From Massilia sp. erpn (GTDB lineage: Bacteria > Pseudomonadota > Gammaproteobacteria > Burkholderiales > Burkholderiaceae_D), in the NCBI RefSeq assembly GCF_024400215.1, contig NZ_CP053748.1, forward strand, positions 3,534,001 to 3,598,000: a stretch of DNA of 64,000 nt. The letters are read 5' to 3'. The translations under genes and the position numbers were made by a program. The notes below the pieces were generated by a model. It did not search any database. It saw only the letters and a program-made list of their open reading frames with translations, and was not told the origin of the DNA. Shown here piece after piece: positions 1 to 9,136 of the stretch; the first letter of the stretch is position 1; each line of letters starts with the position of its first letter.

Positions 1-2
1 AC

Positions 3-239
3 GCCAGCCCGGACTTCCAGGACAAGTACGGCTACGCCGCCAGCAAGTACAAGGAAGACATGCTGACCCTGGCCTCCAAGTACATCGGCCACCATTTCCA
101 GTGCCTGGCCCTGACCCTGGAAATGCCGTTCAAGGACAACGCCGATCTGCCGGCGCCGCATGTGGGCTGGAACGGCGCGCGCAGCGCGGCTCTGGGCGCG
201 GCCATCCTGCAGCCTATCCTGCTGTCGCTGGACGACTAA
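3..239 (+). CDS. M14 family (cytosolic carboxypeptidase-like) zinc peptidase, C-terminal fragment
   Basis: Only the last 78 codons are in the window; the gene starts upstream. The visible end reads as the C-terminus of bacterial M14 cytosolic-carboxypeptidase-like proteins: a DFQDKYGYA segment, then LALTLEMPFKDN, then a GWNGARSAALGAAIL helix. In the family, the conserved Glu of the TLE-PFKD stretch is the general acid/base of the metallopeptidase, which trims C-terminal residues. The zinc ligands would lie upstream and cannot be checked. The CYTH gene follows after 3 bases, so the two are probably co-transcribed. The family call rests on the tail alone. Confidence 0.72.
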   Translation, partial: ASPDFQDKYGYAASKYKEDMLTLASKYIGHHFQCLALTLEMPFKDNADLPAPHVGWNGARSAALGAAILQPILLSLDD

Positions 240-242
240 GCC

Positions 243-707
243 ATGGGCGTCGAGATCGAGCGCAAATTCCTGGTGCAAAACGATGGCTGGCGCGCACAAG
301 GCGAGCCGGTGCTGCTGCGCCAGGGCTATCTGTCCTCGCACCCGGAGCGCGTGGTGCGGGTGCGCATCGAGGGCGAGGGCGCGGTCATGACGATCAAGAG
401 CAAGGCGGTGGGCGTCAGCCGCGGCGAGTGGGAATACCCGCTGCCGCTGGCAGATGCCGCCGAGTTCCTCGACCGGCTGTGCGAGCAGCCCATCATCGAA
501 AAATACCGCCGCCGCATTCCTTATGCGGGCTTCGTGTGGGAAGTCGATGAGTTCCTGGGCGCGAACGCGGGCCTGGTCGTGGCCGAGATCGAACTGCCTA
601 GCGAAGAGCAAGTTTTCGACAAGCCGGACTGGGTCGCGGAGGAAGTCACGCATGATGTGCGCTATCTCAACTCCAACCTGATCGGCAAGCCTTACTCCAG
701 CTGGTAA
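243..707 (+). CDS. CYTH domain protein (triphosphate tunnel metalloenzyme family)
   Basis: A 154-residue protein made almost entirely of one CYTH domain. It begins MGVEIERKFLV, which carries the diagnostic ExExK metal/triphosphate-binding motif at residues 4-8. Alternating basic and acidic strands follow (RQGYL, RVRIEG, MTIKSK, IEKYRRRIPY, VDEF, VVAEIELPSE), as expected for the eight-strand tunnel. Family members hydrolyse inorganic triphosphate or thiamine triphosphate, or act as class IV adenylate cyclases; short bacterial versions like this one are mostly triphosphatases. There is no CHAD domain. The start lies 3 bases after the upstream stop. Substrate specificity is not visible from sequence. 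Confidence 0.9.
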   Translation: MGVEIERKFLVQNDGWRAQGEPVLLRQGYLSSHPERVVRVRIEGEGAVMTIKSKAVGVSRGEWEYPLPLADAAEFLDRLCEQPIIEKYRRRIPYAGFVWEVDEFLGANAGLVVAEIELPSEEQVFDKPDWVAEEVTHDVRYLNSNLIGKPYSSW

Positions 708-735
708 GCCTCCCCTGCGTGGTCTATGCTGAAGC

Positions 736-1080
736 ATGGACCACGAATTTCACGCCTTCCAGGCCCGCATCGAAGCCATCCTGCCGACCTTGGTCACCAA
801 GACCGATATCGAGGCTGTGCGCGCAGATATGCTGCGCCTGGTGCATGAAACCCATAAATGGATGCTGGCTTCGGTGATCGGCATGTTCATCGGCTTCGGC
901 GGGCTGTTCATGGCTGTTGGCAACGGACCGCGCCTGCAATTGCAGTCTGTGCCGCTTCCAGCATCTGCACCGGTTACGCAACCGGTGCCCGCCAGCACGC
1001 CGCAGACTCAGCTACAGCAGGGCAGGCCGCCCCAGCTGGCATTTATTATCATCAATCAGGGCAAAGCACCCGTGAAATAA
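736..1080 (+). CDS. Small coiled-coil / single-membrane-span protein of unknown function
   Basis: 114 residues. The N-terminal 35 residues form an amphipathic helix (FQARIEAILPTLVTKTDIEAV) resembling the short coiled-coil segments of small DUF1640-like membrane proteins. One hydrophobic span follows at about residues 36-56 (WMLASVIGMFIGFGGLFMAVG). The tail is Pro/Ala/Gln-rich (SAPVTQPVPASTPQTQLQQ) and ends in a short hydrophobic patch. No catalytic motif was seen. The stop codon runs straight into a rho-independent terminator. The function is unknown; an inner-membrane location is inferred from the span. Confidence 0.65.
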   Translation: MDHEFHAFQARIEAILPTLVTKTDIEAVRADMLRLVHETHKWMLASVIGMFIGFGGLFMAVGNGPRLQLQSVPLPASAPVTQPVPASTPQTQLQQGRPPQLAFIIINQGKAPVK

Positions 1081-1107
1081 AAAGCCTCGCACATGGCGAG
1101 GCTTTTT
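1078..1107 (+). terminator. Rho-independent terminator (probably bidirectional)
   Basis: A GCCTCGC / GCGAGGC stem with a 5-base loop, flanked by an A-run on the left and a T-run on the right. It lies directly behind the small membrane protein gene and faces the end of the convergent DUF2863 gene, so it can serve both strands. Confidence 0.85.
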
Positions 1108-1126
1108 GCATTTTGGCTTGAACGGC

Positions 1127-2392
1127 TCAGTGGAAATGCTCGGTGCCGGTCGGCGCGTCTTCCGGCATTTCGGCGTGGACCAGCTCGCCGGACGGATCGG
1201 CGAACAGCGGCGCGCCGCAATCGTCGCAGAACTCGACCACATAGCGCTCGCCCAGCTTCTTGATCTGGGTGACACCGGCCGCGTTCAAGTGTTCGACGAT
1301 TTCATCCACCGGCGTGCGCGGCTTGACCAGGGCGTCGAGCAGGCCGCCGATCGGGCCTTCCGGCGGCGTGCCTTCCTCGTCTTCCTGGCCGTACAGCGGC
1401 CACACCACGCCGTAGATCACATCGCTGTTGGAGCGGCGCGTGAAGCCGACGCGGTATTCGTCGATCGGCGCATCGGCCGCTTCCTCGCCGAAGCCGGCCA
1501 CCACGGCGCGCAGCTCGGACGGCTCGCAAGCCAGCGAATGCGTCAGGTAGTGTACGGCGGCGCGGATCGAGACCGGGCGGATTAGCTTGTCGGCTTCGCG
1601 GCAAGCCATGTAATACGCTTCCGGCAGCAGCAGCTCGACGCCGCAACCGGGCAGCAGGCGGCTGACGGTCGGCGTGGCCTGGCTGCGCCACTGCTCCAGT
1701 GCGGCCTGACGTTCCTCGGCCTGGTGCGCGTGGGCCGATGGCATCTGCCAGCGGAACATGGCTTCGCCGGCCGGCGCCACCACGGCCACCAGCATATAGC
1801 GCGTGTCGGCCAGGAAGGGCGCGGTTTCCGGCGTCTTCGTGTCCGATTTCAGCGCCACGCCTTTGAGCGCGGACTGGGCCAGCTTGTGCAGCTTGCCGTA
1901 GGTGTCGGCATGGGTGCGCGGCAGCTGATCGATGGAGTACAGGGTGGACGCCATCGCCATGCGCGTGCCGTCTGCCAGCAGATGGGCCGAGAAATGGGCC
2001 GACAGCGTGTTCAGGATATCGCCCGGAATCGCGCCGGAGGCGATGGCGAAGCGGGTCCAGGCCAGCACCGGCGCCGCCACCAGCAGCGCATCGTACCGTT
2101 CCGTGCCGTTCTCGCTTTCGACGGTGATGGTGGCCGATTCGCTGGCCGCTTCCACGCCGTCCATCAGCACGTCGTAAGCATTCAGGTCCGCGCCGAACAG
2201 TTTGTTCAGGGCGGCATCGATGGTGTCCTGGTGGCCGGTCTTCAACAGTTTCAGCAACTGCGTATCCAGACTGCGTTCCCAGCCGCGCTCTTCGAGCCGG
2301 CTGGCCGCCTGGCCTACGGCCTGGGCGAGGGAAAGAAGGCGCTGGCTGTCGGCGGACAATTTATGAGATGAATCTTTAGATGGTCGACGCAT
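1127..2392 (-). CDS. DUF2863 family protein
   Basis: 421 residues and full length; it matches the betaproteobacterial DUF2863 family as I remember it. No signal peptide or membrane segment is visible. The first 30 residues are Ser/Lys-rich (MRRPSKDSSHKLSADSQRLL). Near the C-terminus is a CDDC motif in the context VEFCDDCGAPLFADPSGE, which looks like half of a zinc-ribbon knuckle. The family has no assigned biochemical function. It is transcribed alone on the minus strand, convergent with the preceding small gene and upstream of acnA on the same strand; the acnA terminator at 2473-2500 separates them. Confidence 0.85.
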   Translation of the reverse strand: MRRPSKDSSHKLSADSQRLLSLAQAVGQAASRLEERGWERSLDTQLLKLLKTGHQDTIDAALNKLFGADLNAYDVLMDGVEAASESATITVESENGTERYDALLVAAPVLAWTRFAIASGAIPGDILNTLSAHFSAHLLADGTRMAMASTLYSIDQLPRTHADTYGKLHKLAQSALKGVALKSDTKTPETAPFLADTRYMLVAVVAPAGEAMFRWQMPSAHAHQAEERQAALEQWRSQATPTVSRLLPGCGVELLLPEAYYMACREADKLIRPVSIRAAVHYLTHSLACEPSELRAVVAGFGEEAADAPIDEYRVGFTRRSNSDVIYGVVWPLYGQEDEEGTPPEGPIGGLLDALVKPRTPVDEIVEHLNAAGVTQIKKLGERYVVEFCDDCGAPLFADPSGELVHAEMPEDAPTGTEHFH

Positions 2393-2472
2393 AGCGCTAC
2401 AGGTTTTCTGTCAGTGTAAAAGTTCTTGTTACTCGTATTGTAGTGGATTCGGCAAGGATGGGCTGTGCAAAT

Positions 2473-2502
2473 AAAAAACGCCGGGCATGCCCGGCGTTTT
2501 GC
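2473..2502 (-). terminator. Rho-independent terminator after acnA
   Basis: A near-perfect ACGCCGGGC / GCCCGGCGT hairpin. Read on the minus strand it ends in a T-run (the A-run at 2473-2478 on the plus strand). It lies 34 bases beyond the acnA stop. Confidence 0.88.
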
Positions 2503-2533
2503 GCGAAGCCGCCCGCGCGGGCGGCCATGGCGA

Positions 2534-5242
2534 TTAAGCAGCCAGCAGCTGGCGCAGCACGAACGGCAGGATGCCGCCATGCTTGTAGTAGTCCACTTCG
2601 ATCGGGGTGTCGATACGCAGCAGCACAGGCACTTCCTGCTTGGAACCATCGGCGCGGTGGATCACCAGGGTGACTTTCTGCTGTGGCTTGATCTCGCCTT
2701 CCAGACCTTTCAGGTCATAGGTTTCCTTGCCGGTGATGCCCAGCGATTCGACGCTGTCGTTGCCGATGAATTGCAGCGGCAGCACGCCCATGCCCACCAG
2801 GTTGGAACGGTGGATACGCTCGAAGGAACGGCAGATCACGGCTTTCACGCCCAGCAGCTGGGTGCCTTTGGCCGCCCAGTCGCGCGAGGAGCCGGTACCG
2901 TATTCTTCGCCGCCGAAGACCATGGTCGGCACGCCGGAGGCCACATACTTCATGGCGGCGTCGTAGATCGACATCTGTTCGCCGGAAGGCTGGTGGATGG
3001 TGATGCCGCCTTCGACCGCGGAACCGTCGGCCTTGGCCGGGATCATCTTGTTCTTGATGCGCACGTTGGCGAAGGTGCCGCGCATCATGATCTCGTGGTT
3101 GCCGCGGCGCGAGCCGTAGGAGTTGAAGTCGGCCTTCATCACGCCGTTCTCTTTCAGCCATTTGCCGGCTGGGCCGTCTTCCTTGATGGAACCGGCTGGG
3201 GAGATGTGGTCGGTGGTGATCGAGTCGCCGAACACGCCCAGGGCGCGGGCGCCGCTGATGCCGGAAGCAGCCGCTTTCGGGGTCATGGCGAAGTCGTCGA
3301 AGAATGGCGGCTCGGCGATGTAGGTCGAATCCGGCCAGTTGTAGACCTGGCCTTCGGTCGAGGACACGGCTTCCCACAGCTTGCCTGGCGCGCCTTTGAC
3401 GTCGGCGTAGTTCGCCTTGAACACTTTCGAGTTCATGGCGAACTTCATCAGCTTGGCGATTTCCGCCGAGGTCGGCCAGATGTCGCCCAGGTACACGTCC
3501 TTGCCGCCTTTGCCCTGGCCCACTGGCTCGGTCATCAGGTCGCGCGTCACATTGCCGGCGATGGCGTAAGCGACGACCAGCGGTGGCGAGGCCAGGAAGT
3601 TGGAGCGGATGTTCGGGTGGATACGCGCTTCGAAGTTACGGTTGCCCGACAGGACGGCGGCGGCCACGATGTCGTTGCCGGTGATGGCAGCGTTCAGTTC
3701 CGGGGTCAGGTCGCCGGCATTGCCGATGCAGGTGGTGCAGCCGTAAGCGGTCACGCCGAAGCCCAGTTTTTCCAGGTAAGGCAGCAGGCCGGCGGCGGTC
3801 AGGTACTCGGTCACAACGCGCGAGCCGGGGGCCAGCGAGGACTTGATGTGCGGCGCGACGGTCAGGCCGGCTTCCACGGCTTTCTTGGCCAGCAGGCCGG
3901 CCGCCAGCAGCACGCTCGGGTTCGAGGTGTTGGTGCAGGAGGTGATGGCGGCGATCAGCACGTCGCCGTTCTTCACGTTCACGCCATTGCTGGTGGTGTA
4001 GGTCTTGGTCAGGTCTTCAGCCTTCTTGTTGAAGCCGTTCTCGCTGGTTGGCTTGGAGAACAGGTCGGCGAAGGTCGCTTTCACATTGCCGATTTCGATA
4101 CGGTCCTGCGGACGTTTCGGGCCGGCCAGCGAAGGCGCCACGGTGGACAGGTCCAGGTGCAGTTCGCGGGTGAAGTCGATGTCGCCTTTTTTCGGCACGC
4201 CGTACATGCCCTGGGCTTTGAAGTAGGAAGCGAAGGCGTCGATTTCCGCCTTGGTGCGGCCGGTGCCTTCGAAGTATTCGATGGTGGCATCGTCGACCGG
4301 GAAGAAGCCCATGGTGGCGCCGTATTCCGGAGCCATATTGGCGATGGTGGCGCGGTCGGTCACGGTCAGGGACTCGGTGCCTTCGCCGAAGAACTCGACG
4401 AACTTGCCCACGACTTTTTCTTTACGCAGCATTTCGGTGATGGTCAGCACCAGGTCGGTCGCGGTGCAGCCTTCGCGCAGGGCGCCGGTCAGGTTCACGC
4501 CGATCACGTCCGGGGTCAGGAAGTACACGGGCTGGCCCAGCATGCCGGCTTCCGCCTCGATGCCGCCCACGCCCCAGCCGACCACGCCGATGCCGTTGAT
4601 CATGGTGGTGTGGGAGTCGGTGCCCACCAGCGAGTCAGGGTAGTACACGCCGGAGCCGTTGTGCACGCCGCGCGCCAGGTATTCCAGGTTGACCTGGTGG
4701 ACGATGCCGAAGCCCGGAGGCACGACGCCGAAGGTGTCGAAGGCTTGCATGCCCCATTTCATGAACTGGTAGCGCTCGTTGTTGCGCGAGAATTCCAGCT
4801 TCATGTTCAGGTCCAGCGCTTTCGGCTCGCGGAAGTGGTCGATGGTCACCGAGTGGTCGACTACCAGGTCGACTGGCACCAGCGGCTCGATCTTCTTCGG
4901 GTTCACGCCCATTTTGGAGGCGACGTTGCGCATCGCGGCCAGGTCGGCCAGCAGAGGAACGCCGGTGAAGTCCTGCAGCACCACGCGCGCCACCACGAAC
5001 GGGATCTCGTCCGTACGTGCGGCGGTCGCGCCCCAGCTTGCCAGTTGCTTGACGTGTTCTTCCGTGACTTTCTTGCCGTCGCAGTTACGCAGGACGGATT
5101 CGAGCACTACGCGGATCGACACCGGCAGGCGGGAGACTTTGATGCCCAGGCTTTTTTCCAGTGCCGGCAGGGAGTAGAACTTACCCTTCTTGCTGCCAGA
5201 AATAGTGAAATCCTTGAGCGTATTCAGTGTGTTGCGGGACAT
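2534..5242 (-). CDS. acnA: Aconitate hydratase A
   Basis: 902 residues, the usual length of the AcnA/IRP1 class. The three [4Fe-4S] ligands are visible: Cys436 in [11 protein letters not shown], and Cys502 and Cys505 in YGCTTCIGN. Substrate-binding stretches are also present: [27 protein letters not shown] and [13 protein letters not shown]. It isomerises citrate to isocitrate in the TCA cycle. The start is supported by an AGGAGAG-like site just upstream (ctctcctt on the plus strand). An MliC-like gene and a CitE-like lyase lie upstream on the same strand, followed by mdh, so acnA may be read from the mdh side as well as from its own promoter. Confidence 0.98.
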   Translation of the reverse strand: MSRNTLNTLKDFTISGSKKGKFYSLPALEKSLGIKVSRLPVSIRVVLESVLRNCDGKKVTEEHVKQLASWGATAARTDEIPFVVARVVLQDFTGVPLLADLAAMRNVASKMGVNPKKIEPLVPVDLVVDHSVTIDHFREPKALDLNMKLEFSRNNERYQFMKWGMQAFDTFGVVPPGFGIVHQVNLEYLARGVHNGSGVYYPDSLVGTDSHTTMINGIGVVGWGVGGIEAEAGMLGQPVYFLTPDVIGVNLTGALREGCTATDLVLTITEMLRKEKVVGKFVEFFGEGTESLTVTDRATIANMAPEYGATMGFFPVDDATIEYFEGTGRTKAEIDAFASYFKAQGMYGVPKKGDIDFTRELHLDLSTVAPSLAGPKRPQDRIEIGNVKATFADLFSKPTSENGFNKKAEDLTKTYTTSNGVNVKNGDVLIAAITSCTNTSNPSVLLAAGLLAKKAVEAGLTVAPHIKSSLAPGSRVVTEYLTAAGLLPYLEKLGFGVTAYGCTTCIGNAGDLTPELNAAITGNDIVAAAVLSGNRNFEARIHPNIRSNFLASPPLVVAYAIAGNVTRDLMTEPVGQGKGGKDVYLGDIWPTSAEIAKLMKFAMNSKVFKANYADVKGAPGKLWEAVSSTEGQVYNWPDSTYIAEPPFFDDFAMTPKAAASGISGARALGVFGDSITTDHISPAGSIKEDGPAGKWLKENGVMKADFNSYGSRRGNHEIMMRGTFANVRIKNKMIPAKADGSAVEGGITIHQPSGEQMSIYDAAMKYVASGVPTMVFGGEEYGTGSSRDWAAKGTQLLGVKAVICRSFERIHRSNLVGMGVLPLQFIGNDSVESLGITGKETYDLKGLEGEIKPQQKVTLVIHRADGSKQEVPVLLRIDTPIEVDYYKHGGILPFVLRQLLAA

Positions 5243-5330
5243 GACCTCTCCTTCAGGTGGGTATCGTCTGTTATTAATGTTTCAGGGTATTGCAGCGCCC
5301 CCGAAAGGGCGTTTCCTCTTCCAGCTTGCC

Positions 5331-5855
5331 TTACGCAGCTGCGGCCGGAGCCTCCGCCGGCTTGTTCTGCTCTGGGCTCTTGCATTCGTTCGCCAGCTGG
5401 CGGCTCTGCTTCGAATCGAGCAGCATGCTCTTGGCCGGGATGCCGATCCAGACCAGGCCATACAGCTTGTTCTCGAAGCGCTGGGCGCCGGTGGTGGTGG
5501 CCACGCGCTTCAGGCGGTGCAGGCGTTTTTTCCAGCGCAGGGCGATGAAGTTCTCATCTTCGGTGTTCTGGTAGATGGTGACTTTGTTGCCCAGTTCGCA
5601 GGCGAATTCGGTGACGGCGGAACCGGTCACGCTTGGCTCGGCGGCTTCGTCCTCGCCATCGGCGGCGACAGCGGCGGTGGCGCCGGCAGCCGCGGCTGCG
5701 GCAGCTGGTTTGGCGGCTTTAGCGGCCTTGCGTTTGGCGGGTTTCTTGTCCGCCTTGGCGGCCGGCTGGCCTTCGGCGTGGACGGCAGGGGCCAGGCACA
5801 GGGTGGCGGAGCCGAGGGCGAGGCTGCAAGCCAGGAAGAGTTTGGAGATGGACAT
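5331..5855 (-). CDS. Secreted protein with a C-terminal MliC-like (lysozyme-inhibitor) domain
   Basis: 174 residues. A clear Sec signal peptide (MSISKLFLACSLALGSATLCLAPAVHA) is followed by a Lys/Ala-rich low-complexity linker at about residues 30-75. The C-terminal 75 residues follow the layout of the membrane-bound C-type lysozyme inhibitor fold: FACELGNKVTIYQN, an ALRW strand, a central TTTGAQRFEN segment, GLVWIGIPAKSMLL, and a final Cys (LANEC) that could pair with the first Cys. MliC proteins block host or grazer lysozyme at the cell surface. The domain call is by pattern only. The gene begins at the stop of the upstream CitE-like gene (shared base at 5855), so the two are translationally coupled. 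The short Ala-rich C-terminus is unremarkable. Confidence 0.6.
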   Translation of the reverse strand: MSISKLFLACSLALGSATLCLAPAVHAEGQPAAKADKKPAKRKAAKAAKPAAAAAAAGATAAVAADGEDEAAEPSVTGSAVTEFACELGNKVTIYQNTEDENFIALRWKKRLHRLKRVATTTGAQRFENKLYGLVWIGIPAKSMLLDSKQSRQLANECKSPEQNKPAEAPAAAA

Positions 5856-6862
5856 CAGTGTGTTTCCGTTGCTGGGTGTTCAGGGGTGGCGTTCATCAGG
5901 GCGGCGACCGATTCGGGCAGCGGCAGGCCGGCCAGGCGCGCGCGCTGCAAAACCGTCCAATAATATCGGTAGCTGGCGCGGTCGTGCAAGCGGCCGTTCT
6001 GGGCAATCGGCCCCCAGGCGGCGCGCTCGGCCTCGTGCAGGATATTGGCCGCCTCGTTCACTTCGGAAGCGCGCGGCGTGAAGGCCTTGATCACGGGCTT
6101 GATCTGGTTCGGGTGGATGCTCCACATGCGGGTGTAGCCGAATTCGGCGGCGGCGCGCTGGGCATCGGTGGCCACCACCGCGCTGTCCTTGATTTCGGTG
6201 GTCACATTATGCGAGGGTACCTTGCCGTGGGCATGGCAGGCCGCCGCGATATCGAGCTTGGCGCGCACCACCAGCGGATGGGCGAACTGGCCCGGCGTGC
6301 GCATGGCGTTGCCGGGAATGGCGCCGTAATGGGCCGAGACGAAATCCATTATGCCGAAGGACAGGCATTCGACCTGGGGCAGGGCGGCGATGGCGAAGAC
6401 GTCGCGCAACGCGCCGTGGGTCTCGATCAGCACATGCACCGGCAGGTTGCTGCGGCCGGCCTTCAAGGCGTGCTTGTTGATGGTGGCGATGGCTTTTTCC
6501 ACGTCCTGCACGCCGTCCGGCTTGGGCAGCACCAGGTAGGCCAGCTTGTGCGCGGCGGCGCCGACGATGATTTCCACGTCGCGCTCGAAATGCGCGCTGG
6601 CGGCATCGTGCACGCGGGCGCCGATGCGGCCGAAGCGGTTGGCCTCGTCCAGCAGCAGCTGGGCCACCAGCTGGGCGTGTTCCTCCTCCTTGCCGGCGGC
6701 GGCGCCGTCCTCGCAGTCGAAGGTGATGTCGAACAGGGGGCCAAGCTCTTGTTGCAGGGTCATCGACTTGCGCATCAGCTTCTCGGACCCTGCATAGTGG
6801 TCGCAGGCGGGAAGCAGCAGCGGTTGGCGTTTGCCCTGGAATAAAACCTCGGTTGGGTGCAT
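5855..6862 (-). CDS. HpcH/HpaI aldolase / citrate lyase beta-like (CitE-like) family protein
   Basis: 335 residues from the chosen ATG (MHPTEVLFQGKR). The frame stays open to a GTG 105 bases further upstream, but that extension translates across a strong hairpin (6909-6933) and matches no known N-terminus, so the ATG is preferred. CitE-like features are FDITFDCEDGAAAGKEEEH (metal-binding acidic segment), VHVLIETHGAL (conserved Glu), LSFGIMDFVSAHYGA and RMWSIHPNQI. Family members cleave or form C-C bonds on acyl-CoA thioesters such as malyl-CoA or citryl-CoA. The substrate here is unknown. The location between mdh and acnA, which I recall as conserved in Burkholderiales, suggests a side reaction of the TCA or glyoxylate network. 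Confidence 0.88.
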   Translation of the reverse strand: MHPTEVLFQGKRQPLLLPACDHYAGSEKLMRKSMTLQQELGPLFDITFDCEDGAAAGKEEEHAQLVAQLLLDEANRFGRIGARVHDAASAHFERDVEIIVGAAAHKLAYLVLPKPDGVQDVEKAIATINKHALKAGRSNLPVHVLIETHGALRDVFAIAALPQVECLSFGIMDFVSAHYGAIPGNAMRTPGQFAHPLVVRAKLDIAAACHAHGKVPSHNVTTEIKDSAVVATDAQRAAAEFGYTRMWSIHPNQIKPVIKAFTPRASEVNEAANILHEAERAAWGPIAQNGRLHDRASYRYYWTVLQRARLAGLPLPESVAALMNATPEHPATETH

Positions 6863-6904
6863 CTTGGCGTTCGTGTTGGCAGAATCAGGGGTTGCAGAAA
6901 GCGC

Positions 6905-6937
6905 TAAGGCCGCACTGCTTTCGGCAGTGCGGCTTTT
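6905..6937 (-). terminator. Strong hairpin between mdh and the CitE-like gene (partial terminator or attenuator)
   Basis: A perfect 10-bp stem, GCCGCACTGC (6909-6918) against GCAGTGCGGC (6924-6933), with a TTTCG loop. The T-run is better on the plus strand (CTTTTG) than on the minus strand, where mdh is transcribed. It therefore probably reduces rather than blocks read-through from mdh into the lyase gene. Confidence 0.55.
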
Positions 6938-6997
6938 GCGGCGGATCGGTGGTTTAACCGGTTCCACTTTGCGCGGCGGATTTATCCGCTATGCCTA

Positions 6998-7987
6998 TTA
7001 TGGCAGCAGATGCTTCACGCCTTCGCGCTCTTCGGTCAGTTCCTTGAGCGTGATGTTGATGCGTTCTTGCGAGAAGGCGTCGATTTCCAGACCCTGGACG
7101 ATTTTGTATTCGCCGTTTTCGGTGGTCACAGGGAAGCCGAACATGGTGCCTTCAGGGATGCCGTAGGAGCCGTCCGATGGGATGCCCATGGTGGTCCACT
7201 TGCCGTTGGTGCCCAGTACCCAGTCGCGTACGTGGTCGATGGCGGCGTTGGCAGCCGAAGCAGCCGAGGACAGGCCGCGCGCTTCGATGATGGCAGCGCC
7301 GCGCTTGCCGACGGTCGGCAGGAAGGTGTCGCTGTTCCAGACGGCGTCGTTGATGGTTTCTTTCACCGACTTGCCGTCGATGGTAGCGAAGCGGTAGTCA
7401 GCGTACATGGTCGGCGAGTGGTTGCCCCACACGCACAGTTTTTCGATCGAAGCGACCGGCTTGCCGACCTTGGCGGCGATTTGCGACAGGGCGCGGTTGT
7501 GGTCCAGGCGCAGCATGGCGGTGAAGTTCTTGGCCGGCAGGGAAGGGGCCGATTTCATCGCGATATAGGCGTTGGTGTTGGCTGGGTTGCCGACCACCAG
7601 CACTTTCACATTGCGCGAAGCGACGGCGTCCAGCGCCTTGCCTTGCACGGTGAAGATCTGGGCATTGGCTTCCAGCAGGTCTTTACGCTCCATGCCTGGG
7701 CCGCGTGGGCGGGCGCCCACCAGCAGGGCCACGTCGGCGTCTTTGAAGGCGGTCATCGGATCGGCGTGGGCGGTCATGCCGGCCAGCAGCGGGAAGGCGC
7801 AGTCGTCGATTTCCATCATGACGCCCTTCAGCGCTTTCTGCGCTTTTTCGTCAGGGATTTCAAGCAGTTGCAGAATGACTGGCTGATCCTTGCCCAGCAT
7901 GTCGCCGTTGGCGATGCGGAACAGCAGGGAATAGCCGATCTGGCCGGCGGCGCCGGTGACGGCAACACGCATTGGGGTTTTAGCCAT
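6998..7987 (-). CDS. mdh: Malate dehydrogenase (NAD-dependent, TCA cycle)
   Basis: 329 residues. It begins [20 protein letters not shown], with the NAD-binding GAAGQIG loop at residues 11-17. The mobile active-site loop is [36 protein letters not shown] and the catalytic-His segment [13 protein letters not shown] follow. This is the LDH-like/cytosolic-type malate dehydrogenase common in proteobacteria, converting malate to oxaloacetate. The chosen ATG has TTGGAGA 7 bases upstream; the frame is open further, but those extra residues cross the promoter region. Transcription diverges from gntR. Confidence 0.98.
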   Translation of the reverse strand: MAKTPMRVAVTGAAGQIGYSLLFRIANGDMLGKDQPVILQLLEIPDEKAQKALKGVMMEIDDCAFPLLAGMTAHADPMTAFKDADVALLVGARPRGPGMERKDLLEANAQIFTVQGKALDAVASRNVKVLVVGNPANTNAYIAMKSAPSLPAKNFTAMLRLDHNRALSQIAAKVGKPVASIEKLCVWGNHSPTMYADYRFATIDGKSVKETINDAVWNSDTFLPTVGKRGAAIIEARGLSSAASAANAAIDHVRDWVLGTNGKWTTMGIPSDGSYGIPEGTMFGFPVTTENGEYKIVQGLEIDAFSQERINITLKELTEEREGVKHLLP

Positions 7988-8156
7988 GATGAATCTCCAA
8001 GTGGAATAAAAACGATCTGAAGCTGGACCTACGCTTGTAAAAATATAATGATACCAAATGCGCCGCACATATTTGACGCGCAAGGCATCAGGAACTATGC
8101 TTTTTCTGTACTGCGCAACGCCCTCGCGCGGGCAGCCGGAAACCGCATCGACGGCG

Positions 8157-8185
8157 AGTGTAGGCCTCGAATGCCCGTCTGTCAA
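8157..8185 (-). promoter_or_regulatory. Predicted sigma-70 promoter for mdh
   Basis: On the minus strand there is a perfect TTGACA -35 (complement of 8180-8185), exactly 17 bases of spacer, and TACACT as the -10 (complement of 8157-8162). Transcription would start near 8150 and leave a leader of roughly 160 nt before the mdh ATG. Confidence 0.65.
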
Positions 8186-8195
8186 TCATATCTTA

Positions 8196-8211
8196 TGTCT
8201 TATATAAGACA
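8196..8211. promoter_or_regulatory. Perfect 16-bp palindrome, probable operator of the divergent mdh/gntR region
   Basis: TGTCTTATATAAGACA reads identically on both strands. It lies about 10 bp upstream of the predicted mdh -35 and 58 bp upstream of the gntR ATG. Symmetric AT-centred sites of this size are typical GntR-family operators, and the adjacent gene encodes such a regulator. Autoregulation and control of mdh are inferences. Confidence 0.65.
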
Positions 8212-8268
8212 GATAACTTGTCGGGTTTTGCTGGACGAATAGACCCTTTTGTGGTGAAATCTCGCCCT

Positions 8269-9090
8269 ATGAATTCCGTCCCGCCCAACCAGACCAGTCC
8301 AGCCGCTGCCGCCAGCGCGCCGGCGACCCCGGCTCAGGGCGCGACCGCCTCCTCCACCGTTGCGCCGAGCGCTTCGCCCACCTTCTCCCCGCTGTATCAG
8401 CAGATCAAGGCCCTGATCACGCAAAGCCTGCAGTCGGGCGAGTGGAAGCCGGGCGAGCTGATTCCCAGCGAAGTGGAGCTGGCCAACCGCTTCAAGGTCA
8501 GCCAGGGCACGGTGCGCAAGGCCATCGACGAGCTGGCGGCCGAGAACCTGGTGGTGCGCAAGCAGGGCAAGGGCACGTTCGTGTCGACCCACCATGAGGC
8601 GCGCGCCCACTTCCGCTTCCTGCGCCTGATGCCCGACGAGGGCGTGCCGCACTACCCGGAAAGCAAATTCATCGAAGTGCGGCGCCTGCGCGCGCCGGCC
8701 GATGTGGCGCGCCTGCTCGACCTGAAGTCGGGCGATGCGGTCATCTATATCAAGCGCGTGCAGTCCTTCGACGGCGTGCCGACCATCGTCGAGGAGCTGT
8801 GGCTGCCCGGCCTGCTGTTCAAGGGACTGACGGCGGAACGGTTGAATGAATACAAGGGGCCGATGTACGGCCTGTTCGAATCCGAGTTCGGCACCCGCAT
8901 GATACGGGCGGCCGAAAAAATCCGCGCCGTGTGTGCCGCCGAAGCCGATGCTGCACTGCTGCACACGGCGGCCGGCACGCCACTGTTGTGCGCCGAACGC
9001 GTCTCGTTCACGTATGGCGACAAACCGGTGGAATTGCGCCGCGGCCTGTATCTGACGGAGCGTCATCATTATCAAAATGACCTCAATTAG
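8269..9090 (+). CDS. GntR family transcriptional regulator with UTRA domain
   Basis: 273 residues. An Ala/Pro/Ser/Thr-rich N-terminal tail of about 38 residues precedes a GntR winged helix (PLYQQIKALI, ELIPSEVELANRFKVSQGTVRKAIDEL, VVRKQGKGTFVS). It is followed by a UTRA (HutC-type) ligand domain ending PVELRRGLYLTERHHYQND. The ATG at 8269 is preferred; a TTG 51 bases upstream would add 17 residues. The gene lies between divergent mdh and the co-directional sdh operon, so it probably controls TCA-cycle genes in response to an organic acid. The ligand is not known. Confidence 0.9.
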   Translation: MNSVPPNQTSPAAAASAPATPAQGATASSTVAPSASPTFSPLYQQIKALITQSLQSGEWKPGELIPSEVELANRFKVSQGTVRKAIDELAAENLVVRKQGKGTFVSTHHEARAHFRFLRLMPDEGVPHYPESKFIEVRRLRAPADVARLLDLKSGDAVIYIKRVQSFDGVPTIVEELWLPGLLFKGLTAERLNEYKGPMYGLFESEFGTRMIRAAEKIRAVCAAEADAALLHTAAGTPLLCAERVSFTYGDKPVELRRGLYLTERHHYQNDLN

Positions 9091-9136
9091 ATAATCTTGT
9101 TGAGCCGCTAAGAAATGGGGCGGCGCAACATAATTT

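Noticed and set aside
2465..5548. Very long open frame opposite acnA (over 1000 codons)
   Set aside because: It mirrors the codons of acnA in a high-GC genome, has His/Gly/Arg/Val-rich nonsense composition and no domain. The same applies to long frames opposite odhA (20716-23685), sdhA, pilW, hisS and the helicase gene.
6863..6967. GTG-initiated N-terminal extension of the CitE-like gene
   Set aside because: The extra 35 residues translate a strong hairpin and intergenic DNA, and family members begin at MHPTEVLF.
7988..8185. N-terminal extension of Mdh by 66 residues
   Set aside because: It crosses the predicted promoter and leader; [18 protein letters not shown] with TTGGAGA upstream is the normal start.
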